From: Branchiostoma floridae
Taxonomy: Eukaryota > Chordata > Leptocardii > Amphioxiformes > Branchiostomatidae
Reading direction: 5' to 3'
NCBI RefSeq assembly: GCF_000003815.2
Contig: NC_049981.1
Location: forward strand, 20,886,505 to 20,950,504
Length of the DNA: 64,000 bases
Shown piece after piece: positions 25,661-35,509 of the stretch; the stretch's first letter is position 1; every line of letters begins with the position of its first letter. A program made the translations under genes and the position numbers. Under the pieces are notes generated by a model that did not search any database, had not been told where the DNA came from, and was given only the letters and a program-made list of their open reading frames with translations.

Positions 25661-26434
25661 GTGATCATAGTCGTTCTAATCAAGCTTTTTGGATGTCTAA
25701 GTTTTTTCCTATGAATTTCCTTGAAAGAAATTCTTGTAGTGTAGGTCACGCACAGTGCCCAATTTCTTTAGCGAAATCTGAAGATGATATACGCATATCT
25801 ACAGTAGAGTGGTGCACCTTAATTTAGCAAAGCTAAAAGCTTTTCCGCGGTGGCCTTTCGCAAAAGGTTCGCTTTATCCAGACGAATTACATCTCCACAC
25901 AGGCGGTAAGGCTGCATTAAGAGAAACGAGTGCGTGGGAAATTGGTTGAAGAAGACCGATATTGCCAGCTTTAATACTGTGCTGTCGTTGGCTGTTCTCC
26001 AATCACGGCTTGGTAAAGTTGTCCTGCTTCTTTAGAATGGCCGGACGTCATAGAAATACATAAAGTATGACTAAATAGTCATATAAAGTATAACTAGCAT
26101 TGGGCATTATTTCCCCTGGACGGAGGTGACCATGTCATTTTAAGTGAATACCGTAGTTGAATGCTTATCTCACTCCAAAATAAAATAAATTGGGACCTGT
26201 GGAATGAATCCCTGGCAAATCATTAGTAATAACAATCTTTTGGCCAAGGGTACTCCGAGGTAGGTGAAAGGGCAGGTAGGTCCATCTCGTTTTACTACGG
26301 TTTGTTCGACGTAAAGCACCTCCAGAGAGCGTAATTTCAAATTACGACCGCAATATTCTACGTACTACCTCGGTATGTATTATTACAACAATCATATACA
26401 TCGTAATGGTCAGGTTCAAGGTGACAATCGCCCC

Positions 26435-26530
26435 TTCCACCTTCCTCCGAGAGGAAGGTTAACTTCCCAAGGGGGTACTGTTTTTGCCTTGTATATTTGT
26501 TCCTATAACTCAACATGCACACAATCTGTC
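26435..26530 (+). repeat. short hairpin and adjoining dispersed-repeat piece
   Basis: ACCTTCCTC-CGA-GAGGAAGGT (26438-26458) is a perfect 9-bp stem. The downstream AAGGTTAACTTCCCAAGGGGG and TGTTCCTATAACTCAACATG resemble the start of the GT-rich dispersed family. Low-scale structure, assigned tentatively. Confidence 0.35.
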
Positions 26531-26539
26531 GTGTACTTA

Positions 26540-28010
26540 CAGTTTATGACGATTACAGTAAAAAGAATGGTGGTAAAGAAGATAAATAAGAAAACAATGT
26601 CCTCACAGGGACGAGAGGTGCGAGAATCAATCGTCTGAACAGACGTTTGTTGGAAACCAAGTAAGCAAGCACCAACCGTATCTTAATACCTTACTGTAGA
26701 GGCTGCATAGCACTCTGAAAGCCTGATAAAAGAAACACATTTAAGGGTGGTACATGTATACGCTTCCTGGCACTTTAAGTCAATGGGTCACTGCATACGT
26801 CACGTGTGCGCAACGCCTGTACACGTGCGCTACATGATTGGTCATTTGAACCCAAAAAGGCTGCAGCTAGCTGCAATACGGTCCGCCCAAAATACCCAGA
26901 TTAAATCAAAACAATGATCGACACAAGAGTTACAACCTTGTATGTTTTCATCAGATAAAACGTTAGTTTTGTCAATTTTGGACGCCATACTTGAAGCGAA
27001 TATTATCCGCTCATGGTTATCACATAAACAAACTAGAGTTCGGGGACCTCATACCTCCATGAAATATTTATTGCTTTTTTGTGGATGGTATGTATGTTTA
27101 TAGTCGGTTGTATTTGAGAGTAATGGTTATAAATGTTATGGGAAAGTAGTGGTGTATTTATTTAATGACACAGAGGATGTCCATCTGATTAGTAATTATT
27201 AAAATGGGACACTTAATTGTGTAATGTGCGTTTAAGAGGTCGACGGCATATGGTAGCGTGGTGTTCCTTAAGCTTGATGTTTGGCATTTAAACTGTCTAA
27301 GGTTGTCAGCATTATTGAGGTTCGACTATGCGCCTCAGAGCGGTGTGGTGGGAGGAAGTTGGGAAACTCAAAAAGAAGAAGGGATGTGGCCAACTTTAGT
27401 CAGATGGTGATTTGATTTTCCAACAATATGTCATAACATCAGCTGTTCACACGGTACAAAAACGAGATGCACACTTTCCTCTGACAGCCCTACACCAACT
27501 GTAAGATGAAAACTTGGCGACAACCCTGTCTGCTAAAAAACAAGTACCATTGGCTACGAAAGAGACAACTAACAACTGTCCCTTATCGTAACAAAATCAG
27601 AACATCTGTATCGCCCATAAAACTTCTGACACCCAACCCAGATGAGAGGACCTAATGGCATTTTAATCACCATGTCACTCAAATCAGCAGTACAGTATGT
27701 GAGACATCCATACCTGTTAAGCATTACCGTTAAATGTAACTCAACTTCTTACAATTATACTTACGCTTCACATCTCCATGATATCCTAAGCAGACATAAA
27801 TAAAACTAATTATCATATTCAAAAAACCTCGGGGTTCCCCAAACAGCTGTCACCATCTGCTTGGAGCTAAGCCCATTAACAAACACATAAAGCACGATGC
27901 CTGTACCAATATATCTCAAATATAGGGGTGATTTCTGATATTATTACATCAATTATAACGACAGATACGGCTCCCAAAATCTCATCGATTCAAGCTGTCA
28001 TCACACCCCA
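26540..28010. other. intergenic stretch, nothing recognised
   Basis: AT-rich DNA without supported genes or arrays. CACGTG occurs near 26801, but with no context that would make it a regulatory call. Confidence 0.4.
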
Positions 28011-28019
28011 CCAACACAA

Positions 28020-28130
28020 CAAGTATGAAACCAATCCATCTAGCCGTTCTTGAGTAATCATCTACACAGACAGAGACACATAACAGAAAATATAACCTCC
28101 ATTCCATGACATTTCATGGAGGTAAAAAGC
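28020..28130 (-). repeat. dispersed repeat copy, reverse orientation
   Basis: ATGAAACCAATCCATCTAGCCGTTCTTGAGTAATC, ACACAGACAGAGACACATAACAG and AACCTCCATTCCATGACATTTCATGGAGGT follow the same order, inverted, as the family at 7405. The end forms an inverted repeat (ACCTCCAT...ATGGAGGT). Confidence 0.5.
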
Positions 28131-28139
28131 TGCCCAGTC

Positions 28140-30250
28140 GTTACAAATGTCTCTTCTTACCAGAAAAATGTAAAGTCAAAGGCAACAGGTGTATGGGCTT
28201 CTTTGTCACAGATAGCGACCTGGAATGTGCATTGGGGAATGTGTATTGCGATCAGTGCTGGGAGGCTTTATCCTTTCCTCTTTTATACGTCTTACAGACT
28301 ACTGGATTGACTTAGCCTTCCCCTTGTCTTGATGTATTCAGCATGTCGCTCTGCCAAGAACACCTCCTACAATTTATCCCTCCGACACCAATTAACGTTA
28401 TTACGCTTATTTGACTAAACGCCATCGACCATAATTGAACACACGCCCCCAAATACGTGCGGCAGGTGCTGAGACTGAGAAAATAGCGAAGTGGGTGATG
28501 GAGAAGTGCAATTAGCGTTTATGAGAATCAGGAATCAATTTGGATAATGATTGGAGCCTGTTACCAGCTCTGGGTTTGAAAACAAGGATCCTGGTGTGTT
28601 AGCACTATATATATCTAGGTCGCATAACGTTATACATTTTAATGTCGAGGCAAGACAGCGAGTATTCACTGAAGCTGCCGCACGTTCATGACCTCGCTGC
28701 GGACGATGGGTTTGACAGAGCTCAACAAACTGTATTGCATTAAAAGCAAGACTTAGTGTTTTAGGCTATATATGTTTTGATGTCTTTTTTGGTATGCTTG
28801 TACGTTTTCATTCTCATTATAAAATTAGGGGAACACACAAATTCAATTCAGGACGCAGCGACGCTGCCAACATGCCTCAGCCCAGTGAGATACCTGTTTA
28901 CTCGTAGCTGACATTCTATTATGTCACAACAGCTGTGTAGTCTTACATGTTCTGTCGAAAATGAAATTTCGTTAGTAGCAAATTGTTCTTCAACTTTTAT
29001 AATAGCACTTTCCGTCGTTACACCGCCATACTGGAGACCAATGTATGGTGCAGCAACAAGCGCTTTGGTGATAAAGTCAAGGTTGTTTGTGCTTACGTAG
29101 TGTCTAATCTAGAATGCGCAGTGATTGAAATTCCATCTCCTCCCCATGTTGAGAAGTCGCAAAAAACACATGCCACTTTGCAAAAAAGTGTTTACTTGAC
29201 ATAAACATCTGTAAGTATTTGTTAGGCACAGTGTTAAAGGATTATTGAGTTGCTTACAAATCTTTATGGAAAGTACAAATGTGTAATTGGAATTTAATTG
29301 GTCACTTTACTCGGTGCATCAAATCTTATCGACAATTGCCATTAGCCTTAATCTAAATGTCTTGGTGTTCAATCAGAAGGTCCTCTGAATATATCACTGC
29401 GTGTCTTATTACATCTGTCATACACGTTTGAAAACGTGTTGATAAATTGCAGTATGCAATATTTGCTTTTCATCAGGCATCATGAGGCTATTTTTCAAGA
29501 TTGTCTGGCTTAGAAATGAAGTATTTGTAAAGGCAACGCCAACTGTTAACTGTATATATTGTTGATCGAACGAGAGTTTGATATAGTAACGCCTCCTGGC
29601 AGCTGGATGAAATAGTACACACACACAATTGAATGTACGATGCCCTGTTGTACAGCATCCGCTAGGAGCGCTTTGTAGTCTGAGGTCACAGCACAGTCAG
29701 AAACGGGAGTTTCATGGTTGAGTAGCACTTCGTGACGGGTGCAATCATCTCTTATATGGCGTGACAACAGTTACTATATATAGTGTTCATAATATGATTC
29801 ATGTTTTGATCGTATTTGATCTGTTTAGCTATAAATATACCAGGGGGTTAAACAAAACACTAACTCCATGGCCTTCGTCAAATGATGTTAACCTTTTATA
29901 GTGACGTGTTGTAAGTTTCCATTGATTATGCGCAACCCAGATAAGGTTCTCAGCCGCCTAAATTGTATTAGCTGACCATCCTCTCTACCCAAATTGCAGA
30001 AGTTGTCCCCAAAATTAATGTCTTAACAAAGATACTTGCTTGTGTCATAAATAGGTAACTGCTATTATATATCCAAATCCAAATTCACTACCTTTAACCG
30101 TCTACGGTGTCATATTACGTTTTACATCGATCAGACGTAACCTTAGGATGTGACACGAACAAATGGCTCTAATATGAAATACTGGACAACTTTCTTGCCT
30201 GCTCACCCTTCCTTGGTACCGAAGAATATAATAGAGAAGGTTGCAAGACT
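28140..30250. other. intergenic stretch upstream of the galactosyltransferase cluster
   Basis: No supported gene. Frames are at most 73 codons. A TATATATAGTGTTC-like stretch near 29775 has no associated exon. Confidence 0.4.
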
Positions 30251-30397
30251 TCAGGATAACGAACTCCGTTCTGTCATTCTTGACTTGTTGAGATACTGGT
30301 GTCACCTCTAGGACGAGGATGAACTGACCTGAACATAATGTACCCCGTGAGAAAGCAAGCTATACAATGTATACATAGTGGAACAACCGGCACCAGC

Positions 30398-30465
30398 ATA
30401 GCGCGTGTCAAGGCCGGGCAGAGTTTAAAGGCCGGTCTGACTTTTGTCACATATCGCGGCACCAG
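30398..30465 (+). pseudogene. relic copy of galactosyltransferase exon 1, unit 1
   Basis: GTGGAACAACCGGCACCAGC followed by ATAGCGCGTGTCAAGGCC aligns with the real exon 1 start of copy B (GTAGAAGAACCATCATCACC then ATGGTGCGGGTGAAGGCC). The start codon is now ATA. A sister relic lies at 34424, and the real exon 1 of this unit should fall inside the gap at 31007-31522. It is a decayed duplicate exon, not expected to be translated. Confidence 0.6.
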
Positions 30466-30710
30466 TCACACTGCCACATCGGTGTGATTTAAACATTTTG
30501 CTAAATTGCTGAATATTCGTTCTTCCTGCACCGATAGGTAGGTGAGAAATGGAGGAGTTGTATGTTTGTTTTAGAAGGATGATTCGCTGGCATTTCGTTC
30601 CGATTTAAAATGTATGTAATGACCTAACTTTGGTTGGTGAGAGAGTGAATAGCGAGAGTGGGTAAGTTGGGAGAAAACGCCCTGCAGGTAGACATTGTCA
30701 AGATTGGTGT

Positions 30711-30996
<286 letters not shown>

Positions 30997-31006
30997 TGCA
31001 TGTGGT

Positions 31007-31522
31007 NNNNNNNNNNNNNNNNNNNNNNNNNNNNNNNNNNNNNNNNNNNNNNNNNNNNNNNNNNNNNNNNNNNNNNNNNNNNNNNNNNNNNNNNNNNNNN
31101 NNNNNNNNNNNNNNNNNNNNNNNNNNNNNNNNNNNNNNNNNNNNNNNNNNNNNNNNNNNNNNNNNNNNNNNNNNNNNNNNNNNNNNNNNNNNNNNNNNNN
31201 NNNNNNNNNNNNNNNNNNNNNNNNNNNNNNNNNNNNNNNNNNNNNNNNNNNNNNNNNNNNNNNNNNNNNNNNNNNNNNNNNNNNNNNNNNNNNNNNNNNN
31301 NNNNNNNNNNNNNNNNNNNNNNNNNNNNNNNNNNNNNNNNNNNNNNNNNNNNNNNNNNNNNNNNNNNNNNNNNNNNNNNNNNNNNNNNNNNNNNNNNNNN
31401 NNNNNNNNNNNNNNNNNNNNNNNNNNNNNNNNNNNNNNNNNNNNNNNNNNNNNNNNNNNNNNNNNNNNNNNNNNNNNNNNNNNNNNNNNNNNNNNNNNNN
31501 NNNNNNNNNNNNNNNNNNNNNN
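31007..31522. other. assembly gap, 516 N
   Basis: The run of N removes the first 30 codons expected for exon 1 of galactosyltransferase copy A and its promoter. From the layout of copy B the missing exon start should lie near 31433 if the gap size is right. Confidence 1.
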
Positions 31523-32519
31523 CAACTTTTACGTTTTGAATCACATCGGAATACATATACAACAGAAGGTAAACCCAGTCATGCATTCATTCATTCATTC
31601 ATTTCTCATTCATTCATGTACGATCATGCATTCATTCATTCATTTTCACTCATTCTCTCATGTATTCACTCATTCTTTCATTGACATTCCTTCATTCATT
31701 TATTCAGTAGTCATCAACCCACATCCTTACAAACTCGTCATCAACAACCCCCGGAAGTGCAGCGGAAGTGACGTATTCCTGCTGGTCTTGGTTACATCGG
31801 CGCCGGAGAACCGCGCTCAGAGGTCCGCCATCCGACAGACGTGGGGGAACGAGAACAACGTGCCAGGAACCGTCATTAAAACTCTCTTTGCGGTGGGAAA
31901 ACCGGGAAAACCCTCCATACAACACAGTCTGGAGGACGAAAACATGGTCCACAGGGACATCATCCAAGAGGACTTCGTCGATTCCTATAAAAACTTGACT
32001 CTCAAGACCGTCATGTGTCTAAAATGGGCCTCCCAATTCTGTCCCAACGCCAAGTTCGTTATGAAAGCTGATGACGACACATTTGTGAACATCTTTAACT
32101 TAGTAAAACGTTTGAAGTTCACGGTGCCAGGGGAATTTGTGACAGGGTATGTTTTCACCAACACAAGACCAGTTAGAGCTCGATATGACCGTTGGTACGT
32201 AAGCGAGAAAGAGTATCCCCGGGAGACCTTCCCGAGATACCCCTGTGGATTCGCATACGTCATGTCCAATGACGTCACCGGCGTAATCTACCGGACCTCT
32301 TTGACCTTGAAGTACATTTTTCTTGAAGATGTTTTCTTGGGACTTTGCTTAGAAAAACTAGCAATCGACCCCGTGCACGACACTCGCTTCCACCATTCAG
32401 AGACAACGCCATCTTGCGAAACTGGTAAAGAATGGATCGCTTTTCATTTGATTAAAACTCGGTACGATATGATTAAGGCGTGGCAGGACGTCACCAGTTG
32501 CGACGCATCCCTGTCTTAG
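31523..32519 (+). CDS. beta-1,3-galactosyltransferase-like protein (GT31), copy A, 5' end in gap
   Basis: The family transfers galactose (or N-acetylhexosamine) from a UDP-sugar to a glycan acceptor as a type II Golgi membrane protein. Exon 1 survives only as its last 46 bases (31523-31568, QLLRFESHRNTYTTE). The donor is G|GTAAAC and the acceptor TTTATTCAG|TAGTC, giving a phase-1 intron. Exon 2 is 31708-32519. Together they encode 285 residues; about 30 are missing. The catalytic exon shows the GT31 hallmarks KCSGSDVFLLVLVTSAPENR, AIRQTWG, the DxD-containing KADDDTFVN, YPCGFAYVMS and EDVFLGLC. One NLT glycosylation site is present. The acceptor lies in a CATT microsatellite. Acceptor sugar and ortholog cannot be told from sequence. 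Family assignment is firm. Confidence 0.93.
31581..31706 (+). repeat. (CATT)n microsatellite ending at the exon 2 acceptor of copy A
   Basis: ATTCATTCATTCATTC runs interspersed with CTCATT and ACTCATTC fill the short intron (31569-31707) and provide the pyrimidine-rich stretch before the AG at 31706-31707. The same arrangement occurs in copy B. Confidence 0.85.
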
Positions 32520-32812
32520 CTTGAATTAGATCGCCTTTAAAAGCTTTTATGACACTTTGCATGGGAAGATGTGCTGAATTTTTTGTGAACATATTCTACT
32601 AGAGTATAATCTCCGGGCCGGGAATGGGGTTAAGGCCATCTTCATACAATATAATACGTGCATCTGACATTGTTAGACGTTCTTCGTTAAAATTACATAT
32701 GCGATTATCTATGTTTAAAAACACAGTGCCCTCTGTAATAATGTTAGACTTATTGTATATTATATGATCTATTGTATGAGTCCTGGAAGATTATTGAGCT
32801 AAAGGGAATCTC

Positions 32813-32818
32813 AATAAA
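32813..32818 (+). promoter_or_regulatory. possible polyadenylation signal of copy A
   Basis: AATAAA about 295 bases after the stop codon of copy A. It lies in the roughly 900-bp segment that is absent from the downstream unit, so the two genes may end differently. Confidence 0.4.
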
Positions 32819-33940
32819 CTCAAGAATCACATTTGCATAATTGGTATCCGTTAATGTTCGAACTGCCACAGACTTCATGTTACATGTATCCGATCAGTCA
32901 GTCAGTCTTGATGGAAAACATTGCAAATAAAGCGCCGATTCGCATAATTTTTCAATCATTATGTACGTAATCTCTTTTAAGCTACCTGCGTACTTGATAT
33001 CATAGAAATACATCGTTTTTGTCTAGTTATTCTCTTTTAAAGATTTGGACAGAAATGTCCCTGTAGTTCTAGAGCAAGCTGCTAGGAGACCCAAACATAC
33101 ATCACACATCACTCTTCCTTACATCACAAGCTAGGTACGAAAATTAGACTAGAAACGTTAACTAGAATGATTTTATTCTATAGTTAGACTTTCACATTCT
33201 AAAGGGAAAGACAGATTTATGTATATAGAACTGATGGATGTTATAAGAAATGAGATTTGATATTCTTATTGTAATGTAGCGCCAATTTTAAACAACAAGT
33301 AGTATCATAATAGTAGTTTTTAACCAATTGTAGATATGTAATATTATAGAGCTGTATTTGTCTTTGATGTCTGTCAGTGATTCAGTCCGAGTTGTATTAC
33401 TTTGTTGAACTTAACTACATGTACTAGTTAACTGCTAGACTGTCATTTTGAATGTTCGAATCAATAAAAATCAATCATCAAGCTATCTGCCACAAAAAAC
33501 TGCTGTAGTAGCAAGGTCACATACCAAAATGGGGAAAAAACACAATTTTCTTCCAGACACCTACCCACATACATTGTAACATCTGCTTTTGATTTTAAAA
33601 AGTTTGGTAAGTATATAGTGGTATTTCCGGTCAGAGGCAACAGAGGTGGTATGTTAATGGAGGACTCGCTTTGCAAAGGGGAACTGACAGCTTCATAAGC
33701 ATAGTGTAATACCGAAAGACACGATTTCCATTGCAGCAAAGGCCAAATAACTAGCGTATAAACGGTTTTGTCAAACTAAAGAGTTAGACTGATCGCTTAA
33801 CGGGCAGCAATGATATTTTTATGGCTAAAGGTTTCGTGTAAAGTAATAAGTTTTAGCAACCTTACAGATAAGCGTGGTGGATTTTGTAACGTCAATAACA
33901 GGACCACAAGTTATGTACAATCCGAGGGACATCCCTAATA

Positions 33941-34170
33941 TCCCTGTCACATTTGGCGAAAATCGATCGGACGACGATTCTGCCCCAATCGCTCGAGCCT
34001 CGCTTATAATAATCACTTTATTTCACAACAATTGTACAAGGTACAAAGTAAGGCTTATATGTGACAAGAACGGTTTTCAGGTAAAAAAATACGCGAAACC
34101 CTCTGTCAATTTTAGATATGCCCGATCTTCCATCGATACGCCCGAAGATCGTGGATAATGTGACAGGGGT
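33941..34170. mobile_element. 230-bp MITE with CCCTGTCACATT ends
   Basis: TCCCTGTCACATTTGG at the left and AATGTGACAGGGGT at the right are inverted copies. AATA/ATAA flanks are compatible with a short AT-rich target site. It sits between the two duplicated gene units and has no counterpart after unit 2. The 94-codon frame crossing it is not a gene. Confidence 0.65.
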
Positions 34171-34423
34171 ATAATCGGAGCTAGGTACTCATTTTCACCT
34201 GTTGTAAAGTTCCATTCCCAAGGAAATGACATCGGAACCTGTCAAAGATTCGAACTTATTATCTCCCGGTTCTGAGTCTACAACCATAACCACAGGACGA
34301 GACACGTGCTTGACAGGTACTTGTAGGGATACTAGTGTCGCCCCTCGAACGAGGATGAACTGAACTGAACGTAATAGTCCTTGTGAAAACATGTTACATA
34401 AAAGTGGAACAACCGGCACCAGC

Positions 34424-34500
34424 ATGGCGCGCGTCAGGGCCGGGCAGAGTTTGTAGGCCGGGCTGACTTCTGTGTTTCATACCGCAGGATTCCTCTACTC
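34424..34500 (+). pseudogene. relic copy of galactosyltransferase exon 1, unit 2
   Basis: GTTACATAAAAGTGGAACAA and ATGGCGCGCGTCAGGGCC match the 5' leader and start of real exon 1 at 35510 (GTTACATAACAGTAGAAGAA, ATGGTGCGGGTGAAGGCC). Similarity continues to GCAGGATTC. An in-frame TAG at 34454-34456 ends translation after 10 codons. It lies 1.09 kb upstream of the functional exon, which points to an earlier partial duplication. Confidence 0.7.
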
Positions 34501-34659
34501 ACTTCAGTTTGCGGCACCAGTCACCCTCTCACACAGCCACACGGGTGGGATTTTCACGTTTTGCCGAATTGCTGAATATTCGCTCTCCCTGTGCCAATAG
34601 TTAGGTGAGGAATGGAAGTGTTGTGTGATTGTTTTAGAAGGATAATTCGCTGGCATTCC

Positions 34660-35030
34660 ATTATCTCCATGCACAATGGAGATATTGTTTTGGATGTGTC
34701 TGTGTATGCGTCTTTGTGTGCGTGATTTTCCGGATATTTGTGGTAAGCATAATTGAAGTACCTTCTGGATGGATTGTAATTATTTTTGGTACTTAGTAGA
34801 CAGAGGTTGGGAAGACGAAGTTTAAGGCTAAGTTTACCCCCCTGCTGGTTGTAACCTTGGTACGGCAGCAGAACGTCGAATTTTCGTATCTTTTCACCTG
34901 GGTGTGCATGTCATGATCTTGGTACTTTGGTCGCAGATAGATTGTGATGTAGGGAAGAAATTGTGTAGGTTTGGGCCCCTTGTAGATTGCTCTGGAACTG
35001 CAGCTGTTCTTTTGTCAGAATCTTCCTAGA
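34660..35030 (+). repeat. dispersed GT-rich repeat copy
   Basis: TCTCCATGCACAATGGAGA (a hairpin), then ATATTGTTTTGGATGTGTCTGTGTATGCG and TTCTGGATGGATTGTAATTATTTTTGGTA, follow the family pattern (GT run, GGATGGATT, TTTTTGGTA). It separates the exon-1 relic from the real exon 1 in unit 2. In unit 1 the matching place holds the hexanucleotide tract. Confidence 0.5.
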
Positions 35031-35274
35031 AAAATAACTGAAAAACGTAACGATGTATTTTCTTAAAATCTAGTATGCAGTTAGCTTAGACAGTGATGTA
35101 CACAATGAAGTGCATATTACGCGAATTGGGACTTATAACAGCTTACGTAACAGCCCGTGGAACACCTTATGCATGTAATTATGTTTCCCGATCGGGAAGG
35201 CATATTGTTTTTGCTGGTATATCTTCTTCTGTTCTTCTTCTACTTTCTTCATAACCATCTTCTTCTGTCATGGG

Positions 35275-35282
35275 CCAATCAG
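35275..35282 (+). promoter_or_regulatory. CCAAT-box-like motif upstream of copy B
   Basis: GGGCCAATCAGAGC carries a canonical CCAAT core about 235 bp before the ATG at 35510. No clear TATA box was seen between them. The motif alone is weak evidence. Confidence 0.3.
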
Positions 35283-35509
35283 AGCTTAGAACAGCCGCCG
35301 ATATCAGTACATGCACATAGGAAAATAATGATACATGTTGAAGCAACTATGTCGTTTTAGGCGACGCCTCAGGGCCGAGCCTGGCCTTATGGTGTAGAAT
35401 TTTGTGTGCAGGTACCTTGACAAAAGACTTGGTGGGAAACAAAAATGCCTTTCAAGTTATGTAACACTCTTCTTCACGGTTACATAACAGTAGAAGAACC
35501 ATCATCACC

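Noticed and set aside
31704-32278. Minus-strand and +1-frame ORFs over the galactosyltransferase exons (also at 36686-36980)
   Set aside because: They are antisense or shifted shadows of the conserved catalytic exon and occur in both copies for that reason.
33874-34158. 94-codon + strand frame between the two gene units
   Set aside because: It spans the CCCTGTCACATT MITE and includes its inverted ends.
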